Below, piece after piece: positions 28,475 to 37,234 of a stretch of DNA of 40,262 bases. The notes beneath the pieces are model-generated. The model had not been told where the DNA came from and did no database searches. It was given only the letters and a program-made list of their open reading frames with translations. Origin of the DNA: Acidobacteriota bacterium (lineage in GTDB: Bacteria; Acidobacteriota; Thermoanaerobaculia; Multivoradales; Multivoraceae); contig JAPOXA010000094.1 in the NCBI GenBank assembly GCA_026707325.1, positions 1 through 40,262 of the forward strand. Reading direction: 5' to 3'. Made by a program: the position numbers and the translations under genes. Within the stretch, counting starts at the first letter, position 1. Every line of letters begins with the position of its first letter.

Positions 28475-28676
28475 TGGCTTCGGTGATCTCGGCCTCGTCA
28501 ACGACGCCGCACTGGACTATCCGGCCACTCTCACCTTGGCTCGCCGCCGGAACCTCAGCGGCTACGATGCTGCCTACTTGGAGACCGCGAAGCGACTTGG
28601 CCCCGAAGTCGCCACGCTCGACAAGACCAGGGCTCGGGCCCCGGCCGCGGAGTCGATCGCGACGGCGTGGGCGTGA
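28458..28676 (+). pseudogene. VapC-like PIN-domain remnant (C-terminal half)
   Basis: The frame encodes LTLARRRNLSGYDAAYLETAKRL then PEVATLDKT, the typical second half of VapC toxins, with D in YDAAYLE and D in TLD. The first half, with the initial catalytic Asp and Glu, is missing; upstream bases belong to the Res fragment in another frame. Not functional as a toxin. No antitoxin is seen next to it. Confidence 0.6.
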
Positions 28677-28774
28677 AGGCTGAGGTGGATTCCGTGGCTT
28701 GATGCTGCTGCGGCGGCTTGGCGCTCTCAGGCCCGGCAGAAGATCCCCGGCACGTAGAGCGGCCGGCACGCCTG

Positions 28775-28821
28775 ACGTAGCTCCGCAGGCGGCGCAGGTT
28801 CGGTGGGCCTGCGGGCTACGT
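28775..28821. repeat. REP-like 15-bp inverted repeat (hairpin) with GTAG/CTAC edges
   Basis: acgtagc-t-ccgcaggc at 28775-28790 pairs perfectly with gcctgcgg-gctacgt at 28807-28821, with one bulged T and a 16-nt loop. It lies in the 190-bp gap between the VapC remnant and the convergent HNH gene. The GTAG at the stem foot recalls REP elements mobilised by RAYT enzymes. A second cgtagagcggccggc motif starts 22 bases upstream. It could also end transcripts from both sides, though no T-run follows. Confidence 0.6.
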
Positions 28822-28866
28822 TCGCTTGCACCGATCTGAGTCCTACCAGACTCCCAACCGCGGGAC

Positions 28867-29760
28867 CTACAGGACGGGGAGCTTCCATGCCGCCGCTTCA
28901 CCCCTCCGGAACCAACCTTCGTCCGCGCCGACTTCCAGCACGCCATTGCGGTAGCGCACGTTGCCTCCGTACCTGTCGCCGAGCGCGAACTGGCCCCGCG
29001 TCTTGAGCACCGACCGGCGATGCGCCTTCAGAACTTGCCGGTTCGATCCCAGGGCACGATCTTCTTCGAGGCTGAACAACGCCACCGTGCCGAACACGCT
29101 GCTTCCGCCGCCCCAGTCGTGGCACTCGACGATCTCGACGCCGGACGGCGTGGTCGCCACATGCCGGTAGCCGAACGACTCGCGATCCCCTTCCCATCTC
29201 ACGACTTCCCTTTCCGCACGCTCCGTCACCGAGAAGTTGCCGAAGAACCGATTGCTTCTGTTTGCCGCTTCCAGATCGACACCGACGATCGTGGCCCTGG
29301 TGTCCGACAGCCAACCAAGGAGTTCCTTCACAATGAGCGGATGCACGTACTCCCGGTCGCAGAACGAGAACCGTGTGTCTCCGAGACCGCCGCGAGCATC
29401 CCGCCCCGACAGGTAGGACGGGTTGTGAATCGTCAACCGTTCCAGCTCTTCGGTCGAAGACTGTTCGTGAATCCAGTGGAACACGTCGCCGGTCGTTGAC
29501 TCCTCGTCGAACAGCCTCGCGCACTCCTCGTACCAGTGGTCTCGCATCTCCCGCAGGCGTGCCTGGAGTTCACGGTTTCCGCCGAACGACCTGTGGCACG
29601 AGGCGCAAAGCGGCGCGGCGTTCTCTTCCGAGTCCGGGCCGCCGTTCTCCTCGGGAACGACGTGATGCACTTCAAGGCTCATGCTGATCCGCTTGCACAG
29701 GCAGCAGGCGAACCACGCCCGCTTCCGAACGAGCTCCTTCGTTCTAGCCGAGAAAGGCAC
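28867..29760 (-). CDS. HNH endonuclease with unrecognised C-terminal domain
   Basis: 297 residues. The first 56 residues form a zinc-type HNH: C19-C-L-C22, V-H32-H33-V-V-P-E-E-N-G-G, N47, and C52-x-x-C55-H56. This is a metal-dependent nuclease core found in McrA-like and other defence nucleases. The remaining 240 residues, including a DTRFSFCDREYVHPLI stretch, are not recognised and may bind DNA or sense a target. GTG 29760 has GGAG just upstream and directly precedes the HNH. It is the only seemingly intact nuclease in the damaged defence island. Confidence 0.85.
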   Translation of the reverse strand: MPFSARTKELVRKRAWFACCLCKRISMSLEVHHVVPEENGGPDSEENAAPLCASCHRSFGGNRELQARLREMRDHWYEECARLFDEESTTGDVFHWIHEQSSTEELERLTIHNPSYLSGRDARGGLGDTRFSFCDREYVHPLIVKELLGWLSDTRATIVGVDLEAANRSNRFFGNFSVTERAEREVVRWEGDRESFGYRHVATTPSGVEIVECHDWGGGSSVFGTVALFSLEEDRALGSNRQVLKAHRRSVLKTRGQFALGDRYGGNVRYRNGVLEVGADEGWFRRGEAAAWKLPVL

Positions 29761-29798
29761 CTAGCTCCGTCCTGCCAAGCGAGAGAGGATCGCCCGGT

Positions 29799-31388
29799 TC
29801 AGTTGATGCCGCGCTCCTTGCCTTCCCAGTAGGGGGCGCGCAGCTCGCGCTTCAGGACCTTCATCGCGCCGGAGAGGGGTAGCGGCTCCGCCCGGAACTC
29901 GACGGACTTGGGGACCTTGTAGCCGGCGATCGACTCGCGGGCATGGCTGATGATCGAGGACTCCGTGCCCTCGTCGACGGCGGCGCCCTCCTTCGGCACG
30001 ACGATCGCGTGGACCTGCTCGCCCCAGACCTCGTGGGGGATGCCGATCACGGCCACCTGGCCGACGACCGGGTGAGTCGAGATCGCGCTCTCGACCTCGG
30101 CCGAATAGACGTTCTCGCCGCCCGAGACGATCATGTCCTTGACCCGGTCGACCAGAAAAAGGTAGCCCTCCTCGTCCAGGTAACCGGCGTCGCCGGTGTG
30201 GTACCAGCCGCCCTGGAAGGCTTCCTCGGTGGCTTCGGGCTTGTTCCAGTACTCGGTCATGTAGTTGCCGCCCTTGGCGCACACCTCGCCGACCTCGCCC
30301 GAGGGCAGGATGTTGCCGTCCTCGTCCTGGATCGACAGCACGACGCCGGGCACGGCGCGGCCCACCGAGCGCAGGCGGTCGCCGCCCGCCTTGTGGTCCT
30401 CGGCGTCCAGGACGGTCAGCAGCGAGGAACTCTCGGTCATGCCGTAGCCTTGGCCGATCTCCATCTCGGGGAAGAGGCTGAGCAGCCGGTCGAGCAGGGC
30501 CGCAGGCATCGGCGACGCGCCATAACCCAGGTTGCGCAGCGAGGCGAGCTTCTCCGGCGCGAAGTCCGGGTGGCTCATCATCATGTGGATCATGGTCGGC
30601 ACCATGGTGGTGGTCGTCACCTGGTACTTCTCGATCAGCGCGATGGCCGCGCCAGGGTCGAACATCGGCATGAGGACGAACTTGCCGCCGAAGGTCTGGG
30701 TCGCGATGACGCCGACCATGGAGGCGGCGTGGAAGATCGGCGTCTGCAGCAGCGCGACGCCGTCGGAGAGCTGCGGGAAGCGCATGACCCCGTGGTAGGT
30801 GTTCAGGATCTCGGCGCGCTGGTTGCAGAGGACGCCCTTCGGTAGCCCGGTAGTGCCGCCGGTGTACATCAGGACGACCGGGTCGGTCTCCTCCGGTTCG
30901 TCCGGGAGCACCGGGTCGCTGCCGGCGATCAGGTCCTCGTAGCGGACATCGTAGGGGGCGTTCGTGTCGTCGCCGGGGCCGCCGATCAGCACCGTGCGCC
31001 GGACCGTGCAGTCGTCGCCGGCGAGCGCCATCGCCTCGGCGAACAGCGGCGCGAACGTCTTGTCGACGAAGGCGACCTCGGTGCCCGAGTCGCGCACGAT
31101 GTAGTCGAGTTCCTTGCCGGCCAGGCGCAGGTTGAGCGGATTGATCACGCCAGCGCCGAGGTAGGCGGCGTGGTACAGCTCGACGTACTCGTGGGACGTG
31201 AGCGCCATCACCGCGAAGCGGTCGCTGCGGCCGACTCCCAGTTCCTCGCTCAGGGCCGAGCACAGGCGCAGCGTCCGGTCGGCGTGCTCGCCGAAAGTGG
31301 CACTGTAGGCGCCGTCGATGATGGACTCCTTGTCCGCCAGGTAGTTCATGGCGGGGACGAAGAGCCGGTGGAAGATCAGTTCCTTCAT
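29799..31388 (-). CDS. Acyl-CoA synthetase/ligase (AMP-binding, ANL superfamily)
   Basis: 529 residues. It activates a carboxylic acid with ATP and CoA via an acyl-adenylate. Motifs: phosphate-binding YTGGTTGLPKG (175-185), GYGMTESS, the W-Y-H-T-G-D-A-G core, the hinge RVKDMIVSGGENVYSAEVE, and near the C-terminus SGAMKVLKRELR with the catalytic Lys. Substrate not readable; close neighbours are enzymes for branched or isoprenoid acyl-CoAs. It starts 16 nt after the LLM oxidoreductase stop and has AAGGAG upstream, so the two form an operon. Confidence 0.93.
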   Translation of the reverse strand: MKELIFHRLFVPAMNYLADKESIIDGAYSATFGEHADRTLRLCSALSEELGVGRSDRFAVMALTSHEYVELYHAAYLGAGVINPLNLRLAGKELDYIVRDSGTEVAFVDKTFAPLFAEAMALAGDDCTVRRTVLIGGPGDDTNAPYDVRYEDLIAGSDPVLPDEPEETDPVVLMYTGGTTGLPKGVLCNQRAEILNTYHGVMRFPQLSDGVALLQTPIFHAASMVGVIATQTFGGKFVLMPMFDPGAAIALIEKYQVTTTTMVPTMIHMMMSHPDFAPEKLASLRNLGYGASPMPAALLDRLLSLFPEMEIGQGYGMTESSSLLTVLDAEDHKAGGDRLRSVGRAVPGVVLSIQDEDGNILPSGEVGEVCAKGGNYMTEYWNKPEATEEAFQGGWYHTGDAGYLDEEGYLFLVDRVKDMIVSGGENVYSAEVESAISTHPVVGQVAVIGIPHEVWGEQVHAIVVPKEGAAVDEGTESSIISHARESIAGYKVPKSVEFRAEPLPLSGAMKVLKRELRAPYWEGKERGIN

Positions 31389-31404
31389 CTTCAGGGGAAC
31401 TCCT

Positions 31405-32412
31405 TCAGTTGGCGGACAGGGAGGCGATCACGTCGCGTTGCGTCGCCTCGTCGAGAAAGCGGAGATTGGGGCTCATGCGGTCGACGACCTCGCCGTAGCG
31501 GTCGAGGACGCCGCGGGCCAGGTCGCCGGGCTCGCCGACCACGGCGAAGGCGTCGAGCATCTCGTCGGTGATGAGCGTGCCCATCTCGTCCCACTGGCCC
31601 TGCTTCGACATGCGGTTCAGTTCGAGCTGCAGGTCGCCCCAGCCTTCGGACTCGAGCACCGGCCGGTAGGCGGGCGTCGAACCGTAGAACGAGATCTGCT
31701 TCTTGACCGCCCGCTTCGTCGCCTCGAAGGTCTTCTCGTCCTGGCCGGAGACAATGAAGCCGGGGTAGGCGATCTCGAAGTCCGAGCGGTCTCGGCCGGC
31801 GGTGGCCAGCCCGCGCTCGATGGCCGGCAGGGTGGTGTCGCGCATGTACGACTGCGTCGTGAACGGATGGACGATCAGCCCGTCCGCGACCTCGCCGGCG
31901 ACCTCGGTCATCAGCGGCCCGACCGCGGCCAGGAAGACCTTCGGGGCGCCGTGCTCCGTGTCGGTCGGCGTGAACATCGGCGTCATCAGGGTGTGGGAGT
32001 AGAACTCCCCCTGGAAGCGCAGCCGCTGGCCCTCGTACCAGTTCGACCAGATCGCCCGCATCGCCAGGATGAACTCCCGCATCCGCCGGGCGGGGTGGGA
32101 CCAGGGCATGCTGAAGCGCTTCGTGATGTGCGGCCGGATCTGTGAGCCCAGACCGAGGATGAAGCGGCCCTTCGAGTAGGCGTTCAGGTCGTGACCGACG
32201 TTGGCCAGCGTCATTGGGCTGCGGGCGAAGGCGACCGTGATCGAGGTCATCAGTTCGATCCGCTCGCTGTGCTCCGCGGCGAGGAGCAGAGGGAAGAACG
32301 GATCGTGGGCCGTTTCGGCGGTCATCGCGGCCGCGAAGCCGGCATCCTCCAGTTCCCGAATGCGGGTCGGAACCTCGTACAGATCGGTGGGCAGTCCGCC
32401 GTCAACCTTCAT
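31405..32412 (-). CDS. LLM-class (probably F420-dependent) oxidoreductase 1
   Basis: 335 residues, a TIM-barrel flavin-like enzyme of the bacterial luciferase family. Marks: MKVDGGLPTDLYEVPTRIRELEDAGF at the start, TSITVAFARSPMTLANVGHDLNAYSKGRFILGLGSQ, and a late VGEPGDLARGVLDRYG. In many actinobacterial and acidobacterial relatives the cofactor is F420, but FMN use is possible; no F420 synthesis genes are in the window. The ATG at 32412 has AGGAG 7 nt upstream; much longer in-frame extensions overlap the divergent CaiB gene and were rejected. First gene of the operon with the acyl-CoA ligase. Confidence 0.9.
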   Translation of the reverse strand: MKVDGGLPTDLYEVPTRIRELEDAGFAAAMTAETAHDPFFPLLLAAEHSERIELMTSITVAFARSPMTLANVGHDLNAYSKGRFILGLGSQIRPHITKRFSMPWSHPARRMREFILAMRAIWSNWYEGQRLRFQGEFYSHTLMTPMFTPTDTEHGAPKVFLAAVGPLMTEVAGEVADGLIVHPFTTQSYMRDTTLPAIERGLATAGRDRSDFEIAYPGFIVSGQDEKTFEATKRAVKKQISFYGSTPAYRPVLESEGWGDLQLELNRMSKQGQWDEMGTLITDEMLDAFAVVGEPGDLARGVLDRYGEVVDRMSPNLRFLDEATQRDVIASLSAN

Positions 32413-32458
32413 GTCGTTCTCCTGGCCTGGTGCGCCTGTTCTCCGAGGGTGGCGCGCG

Positions 32459-32489
32459 AGTATAGAGGAGCGGACGGGCTTGCTACGAT
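32459..32489. promoter_or_regulatory. Divergent -10 elements between LLM oxidoreductase 1 and the CoA transferase
   Basis: Minus strand: TATACT (plus 32464-32459). Plus strand: extended -10 TGCTACGAT, hexamer at 32484-32489. They face away from each other 19 bp apart in the 126-bp spacer. The plus hexamer is followed by cccggcg, as before the hydratase gene. No strong -35 on either strand. Confidence 0.45.
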
Positions 32490-32538
32490 CCCGGCGCTCT
32501 CGCCCGAGAAGACCGCGTTTCCACCCTACGGAGTTCCC

Positions 32539-33753
32539 ATGCACCAGGTGCTCGCCGGCGTTCGCGTTCTGGACTTCGGCCGCTACATCGCCGGACCGTT
32601 CTGCGCCGCTCTGCTCGGCGATCTCGGCGCCGAGGTGATCCGCGTCGAGAAGGTCCGCGGCAGCGAGGACCGGTTCATCGCTCCGGTGGCGCCGAGCGGG
32701 GAGGGCGGCATGTTCCTGCAGATGAACCGGAACAAGCGTTCGCTGACACTGAACCCGATGAAGCCGGCCGGGCGCGAGATCGTGAAGCGCCTGGTGGCGA
32801 CCGCCGATGTCGTCGTGGCGAACCTGCCGCCGAAGACTCTGGAGGCGATGGGCCTCGACCTGGAGAGCCTGCGCGACGTGAAGGAGGACATCATCCTGAC
32901 GACCGTGTCCGCGTATGGCCGCGGCGGCCGCTACAGCGACCGGGTCGGCTTCGACGGCATCGGTCAGGTCATGTCCGGCATCGCCTACATGACCGGCGAC
33001 GCGGACAAACCGCGGCGCGCGGCCGCTCCCTTCGTCGACTTCGGCACCGCGCTTTCCTGCGCCTACGGCACGCTGGCCGCCCTGATGGCGCGCCAGCAGA
33101 CCGGCAAGGGGCAGATGGTCGAAGGTGCGTTGCTGCGGACGGCCTTGATGATGGGCAACGCGAACCTGATCGAGCAGGCGGTGATCGAGCGGGACCGACA
33201 GCCGACCGGGAACCGCTCGCAGACCTCCGGCCCGGGGGACATCTTTCGCACGGCCGATGGCTGGGTGCTGTGTTCGGTGATCGGCGAGCCGCTGTTCAGG
33301 CGCTGGGTCGACCTGATGTCCGAGGACAACGGCGCCGGAGGCGAAGGCGAAGAGATTGACTGGCTGAACGATCCGCGCTTCGCAGACGACCTTTCGCGGG
33401 GGGACCACGGCGACGTGATCGGCGAGCGGATGGCTGCCTGGTGCGCCTCCCGCTCGACCGAGGAAGCCGTGGGCACGCTGAACGCGGCGATGATCCCTTC
33501 GGGGCCGGTGTACTCGATGCAGCAGGCGCTGGATGATCCGCACATCGCGGAGATCGGTTCCTTCGCCGAACTCGACTATCCGGGCATGGCGCGGCCGGCG
33601 CCGGTGGCGCAGCCTTCCGTACGGCTGACCGAAACTCCGGCGACGATCCGTCGCCGTGCGCCGACGCTGGGCGAGCACACGGACGAGATCCTGGGCGCTC
33701 TCGGCTACAACAGCGACGAGATTGCCGCGTTCAGGACGCATCGTGTGGTGTAG
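32539..33753 (+). CDS. CaiB/BaiF family CoA transferase
   Basis: 404 residues, class III CoA transferase. It moves CoA from one acyl-CoA to another acid through an enzyme-bound aspartyl thioester. The family start VLAGVRVLDFGRYIAGPFCA is clear, as are GDLGAEVIRVEKV, MNRNKRSLTLN and PFVDFGTALSCAYGTLAAL, where D167 aligns by position with the catalytic Asp of formyl-CoA transferase. ATG 32539 with GGAG 6 nt upstream. The sulfatase gene begins 5 nt after the stop. Likely substrate: carnitine-, bile-acid- or dicarboxylate-like acyl-CoA; undetermined. Confidence 0.93.
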   Translation: MHQVLAGVRVLDFGRYIAGPFCAALLGDLGAEVIRVEKVRGSEDRFIAPVAPSGEGGMFLQMNRNKRSLTLNPMKPAGREIVKRLVATADVVVANLPPKTLEAMGLDLESLRDVKEDIILTTVSAYGRGGRYSDRVGFDGIGQVMSGIAYMTGDADKPRRAAAPFVDFGTALSCAYGTLAALMARQQTGKGQMVEGALLRTALMMGNANLIEQAVIERDRQPTGNRSQTSGPGDIFRTADGWVLCSVIGEPLFRRWVDLMSEDNGAGGEGEEIDWLNDPRFADDLSRGDHGDVIGERMAAWCASRSTEEAVGTLNAAMIPSGPVYSMQQALDDPHIAEIGSFAELDYPGMARPAPVAQPSVRLTETPATIRRRAPTLGEHTDEILGALGYNSDEIAAFRTHRVV

Positions 33754-33757
33754 CCGG

Positions 33758-35719
33758 GTGTCGGTGCGTCGGGCCATCCGCCACTGGGTGCGCCGGCGCC
33801 TTCGCCGGCATCCGGCGCGCAGCGCCGGTCTGGTTCTCTTCCTCGCCGTACCGGTTGCCCCAGCCTTTGCCCAGCCCCCCGCGGACTTCCCACCCCCCAA
33901 CATCCTCTGGGTCTCCAGCGAGGACAACGGCCCGCACCTTGGCGCCTACGGCGACGACTACGCCACCACTCCCAACCTGGACGCGCTCGCGGCCCGCGGC
34001 CTGATCTACCGCAACGCCTGGTCGACCGTTCCCGTGTGCGCGCCGGCGCGCACGACGATCATCAGCGGCCTGTACCCGGCGTCCACCGGCGCCCAGCACA
34101 TGCGTAGCCGCTCCAGGCTGCCGGACGGCTTCCGCTTCTTCCCGCAGGTCCTGCGCGAGGCGGGCTACTACGTGACGAACAACTCGAAGGAGGACTACAA
34201 CCTCGAGAAGCCCGGCGGCCAGGGATCCGTGTGGCACGAGTCGTCGCGGCAGGCGCACTGGCGGAACCGCCCCGACGGAGCGCCCTTCTTCGCCGTCTTC
34301 AACTTCACCGTGACCCACGAGAGCCAGATCCGGCGCCGGCCGCACACGCAGGTCCACGACCCGGCCGGCGTCCGCCTGCCGGCATACCACCCGGACACGC
34401 CCGAGGTCCGGCAGGACTGGGCGCAGTACTACGACAAGCTGACCGAGATGGACGCGCTCGTCGGGGAGCGCCTCGCCGAGCTCGAGGCGGCGGGACTGGC
34501 CGACGACACGATCGTCTTCTACTGGGGTGACCACGGACCCGGCCTGCCGCGGGGCAAGCGCGCCGCGCTCCAGACCGGCCTGCACGTGCCGCTCATCGTC
34601 TCGATACCCGGGAAGTACCGGCACCTTGCGCCGGCGGACTACGAACCGGGCGGCGACACCGACCGTCTGGTCGGCTTCATCGACTTCGCGCCGACGATGC
34701 TCAGCCTGGCCGGGATCCAACCGCCGCCGCACCTCCAGGGGCGGGCCTTCCTGGGCGCGCACGAGGCGGAGCCGAACGAGTTCCTGTTCGGCTTCTCCGA
34801 CCGCATGGACGAGCGTTACGATCTGGTGCGGAGCGTCCGCGACAAGCGGTATCTCTATGCCCGGAACTTCCTGGTCGACCGACCCTACGGCCAGCGTCTC
34901 TCCTACCAGATGGAGACGCCGACGACCCGGGTCTGGCTGCGTCTGTTCCAGGCGGGGGAACTCAACGAGGCCCAGTCGGCTTTCTGGCGGGAGAAGCCGA
35001 GCGAGGAGCTGTACGACCTGGCGAACGATCCGGATCTGGTGAACAACCTTGCCGGTTCAGCCGAACACGAACCTGAGCGGGAACGGCTGGCCGCGACGTT
35101 GCGGCGGCAGCTCCTGACGATTCGCGATCTCAGTTTCCTGCCGGAAGGCGAGATGCACCGCCGGGCGGCGGAGATGGGTGGCGTGCCCTGGACCTACGGC
35201 CAGGGCGGCTACCAGATCGAGCGGGTGCTGCCGGCGGCCGAACTCGCTACCGATCGGTCGCGGTGGGGGAGCCGGGACATCGAGCGGTTGACGCGGCTGC
35301 TTGGCGATCCAGACTCCGCAGTTCGGGCGTGGGCGGCCGTCGGGTTGCGCACTCGAGGCGAGGCGGCGGTGCGAGCGGCGCGTCCGGAGCTGCGGGCCGC
35401 ACTGAACGATCCTTCGCGGCCGGTCCGTATCTTTGTTGCCGAAGCTCTGGGGCGCTTCGGCGGGGACACGGACCTTGCGCCCGCGGTGGAACTGCTCCTG
35501 GCCTCAGCCTCGATCACGGATAACGACTTCTTCGACGCCCTGCTGGCCCTGAACGCCCTCGACTACCTGCAGCCGGAAGTCTTCGGGGGGCCGGACGCGC
35601 AGGACTGGCGCAACCGGCTGACTGGCCTGCCGAGCGAAGTCGAAGGCCTTGACCGCCGCTTCCGCAACTACGTGCCCCGGCTCCTCGAGGCGATTGCCCT
35701 CGATCTTCCGACCCACTGA
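33758..35719 (+). CDS. Secreted sulfatase with C-terminal HEAT-like repeats
   Basis: 653 residues from GTG 33758. Signal peptide: Arg-rich start, then LVLFLAVPVAPAFA with a cut after A38. The sulfatase core begins NILWVSSEDNG (metal ligands D56/N57) and has the formylglycine motif C94-A-P-A-R98 in PVCAPARTTIISGLYP, so the Cys would be oxidised by a formylglycine-generating enzyme. YWGDHGPGLPRGK supplies further metal ligands. After about residue 490 come alpha-helical repeats (RLLGDPDSAVRAWAAVGL, ALNDPSRPVRIFVAEALG) of HEAT/PBS-lyase type. It probably removes sulfate from polysaccharides or sulfated steroids outside the cytoplasm. Tightly placed after the CaiB gene. Confidence 0.92.
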   Translation: MSVRRAIRHWVRRRLRRHPARSAGLVLFLAVPVAPAFAQPPADFPPPNILWVSSEDNGPHLGAYGDDYATTPNLDALAARGLIYRNAWSTVPVCAPARTTIISGLYPASTGAQHMRSRSRLPDGFRFFPQVLREAGYYVTNNSKEDYNLEKPGGQGSVWHESSRQAHWRNRPDGAPFFAVFNFTVTHESQIRRRPHTQVHDPAGVRLPAYHPDTPEVRQDWAQYYDKLTEMDALVGERLAELEAAGLADDTIVFYWGDHGPGLPRGKRAALQTGLHVPLIVSIPGKYRHLAPADYEPGGDTDRLVGFIDFAPTMLSLAGIQPPPHLQGRAFLGAHEAEPNEFLFGFSDRMDERYDLVRSVRDKRYLYARNFLVDRPYGQRLSYQMETPTTRVWLRLFQAGELNEAQSAFWREKPSEELYDLANDPDLVNNLAGSAEHEPERERLAATLRRQLLTIRDLSFLPEGEMHRRAAEMGGVPWTYGQGGYQIERVLPAAELATDRSRWGSRDIERLTRLLGDPDSAVRAWAAVGLRTRGEAAVRAARPELRAALNDPSRPVRIFVAEALGRFGGDTDLAPAVELLLASASITDNDFFDALLALNALDYLQPEVFGGPDAQDWRNRLTGLPSEVEGLDRRFRNYVPRLLEAIALDLPTH

Positions 35720-35730
35720 ACTGACGGCTG

Positions 35731-37170
35731 CTATTCGCTCGGCGTCTCCGGCGGCCAGCCGAAGGGCAGATCCTCGGGCACCACCTTGACCTCGGTCGAG
35801 AACTGGAACGGCGCCTCGCCGGGACCCGGGAACGCGAACTCGAGGTAGAAGGCGGTCCAGCCCCTCTCCGGCGCCGCCACGGCGCCGACCCACTTGCCGT
35901 CCTCGCCGGGCTCGACCGCGGTGCTGGTCCAGGACCGGCCGATCGTGTCGACCCGGAAGTCGCGCGTCTCCTCGTTCGAGGCCTGCCAGAGCAGGACCTG
36001 GCTCGGTTCCATGCCGTTCGCCACCCAGGCGGTGATCGCGCCGCCCGCCTCGATCGACCAGTCGACGTCGGGGCGCTCCACGCCGTCGAGGATGGCCTGG
36101 TAGAAGGCGAGGAAGCCGACCGCCGCGTCGCTGCCGCCGAGGGAGTGCTCGGTGTTCGGCACGTAGCGCAGGTGCTTCTCGCCCAGCAGGTCGTCGAAGT
36201 AGAACTGGGCCGAATCGGGCAGGAAGAACTGGTCGCCGGTCGCGTTGATCAGATACTTCGGCATCGTGAGCTTTTCAAGGTGGTTGTAGGGCTCGACGAT
36301 GTGCTGCAGCTCCAGGTATCGCGGGTCGCCGAACCAGTCCATGATCCCTTCCCGCTCGTAGTCGCCGACTGCCGGGGCCCAGAAGCCGTAGACCTGCCAG
36401 TGGTGCTCGAAGGAGCGTTCGACGTTCAGCAGATCGATCACGATCGGAGCGATCGCCACGACCCGGTCGTCGACCATTCCGGTGGTCCAGGTGGTCCAGC
36501 CCCGCTTCGAGCCGCCGGCGACGACGAACCGGCTCACGTCGTTTCCGCCGCCGTCCCCGGACGCTGCGAACGCGGTCATCGTATCCATCGCCCGCACCGC
36601 GGCCTTCGTCATCGGCAGCCGCGCCAGCCAGATCGGGTCCTCGCCCCGCAGGAACTTGTCCCAGCCGTAGGCGATCAGCTCGTCCTCGACCCGCTCTCCG
36701 TAGTCGTCGCCGACGAAGTTGAGCGGCTGGTTCGGCACCATCCGCAGCTCGGCCGTGAAGGAACCGGTCGCGAGAGCCGGCTGGAGCGTCAGCGGGTTGG
36801 CCTGATCCGGCGGGTCGCCGCCGTTCCGGCCGCCCGAGATGTAGAGGAACCCGTGGTCGCTCCTGACCTCGTCGGGCTCGACCACCATCAGCCAGTGGGT
36901 CCAGAGCGGACGGTCGACCTCGGCCTCGGTGAGCCAGGTCTGGCTAGTCATCTCGATCGTGTGGAGCGTGTAGCCCTCGCCGGGCTCGCTGCTCACGAGG
37001 GTCCAGCCGTAGGCCGGGTCGGGGGTGTCGACATACTGCTTGAGGATGTCGCGCGAATCCGGTTCGGCGGCGGTTTCGGGCTCGCTGGCCGTGGAATCGA
37101 CGCCCCCCGCGCAACCCAGCAGCAGTAGCGCGATGACGATCAGGGTGAAGCTGTCGCGAACGACTCTCAT
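35731..37170 (-). CDS. PhoPQ-activated pathogenicity-related (PqaA) family lipoprotein
   Basis: 479 residues from ATG 37170, which has GAGGAGG 9 nt upstream. The lipobox LLLLGC gives lipidated C20. The mature protein is an alpha/beta-hydrolase of the PqaA family: FVVAGGSKRGWTTW (likely nucleophile S221), the VERSFEHHWQVYGFW stretch, MPKYLINATGDQFFLPDS, and NTEHSLGG near the expected acid/His region. Relatives act on unknown substrates, possibly peptides, polyketides or esters. Convergent with the sulfatase (11-nt gap), suggesting shared extracellular breakdown of a complex substrate. Confidence 0.9.
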   Translation of the reverse strand: MRVVRDSFTLIVIALLLLGCAGGVDSTASEPETAAEPDSRDILKQYVDTPDPAYGWTLVSSEPGEGYTLHTIEMTSQTWLTEAEVDRPLWTHWLMVVEPDEVRSDHGFLYISGGRNGGDPPDQANPLTLQPALATGSFTAELRMVPNQPLNFVGDDYGERVEDELIAYGWDKFLRGEDPIWLARLPMTKAAVRAMDTMTAFAASGDGGGNDVSRFVVAGGSKRGWTTWTTGMVDDRVVAIAPIVIDLLNVERSFEHHWQVYGFWAPAVGDYEREGIMDWFGDPRYLELQHIVEPYNHLEKLTMPKYLINATGDQFFLPDSAQFYFDDLLGEKHLRYVPNTEHSLGGSDAAVGFLAFYQAILDGVERPDVDWSIEAGGAITAWVANGMEPSQVLLWQASNEETRDFRVDTIGRSWTSTAVEPGEDGKWVGAVAAPERGWTAFYLEFAFPGPGEAPFQFSTEVKVVPEDLPFGWPPETPSE

Positions 37171-37234
37171 GGTTCCATTCCTCCTCTGAATCGATGTCGG
37201 CCAGCCGACTCGGCGCCGGACGGGTGCGGCAGGA

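Noticed and set aside
31405..33927. Very long version (840 codons) of LLM oxidoreductase 1
   Set aside because: The added part is antisense to the CaiB gene. The family N-terminus and a Shine-Dalgarno sit at 32412.
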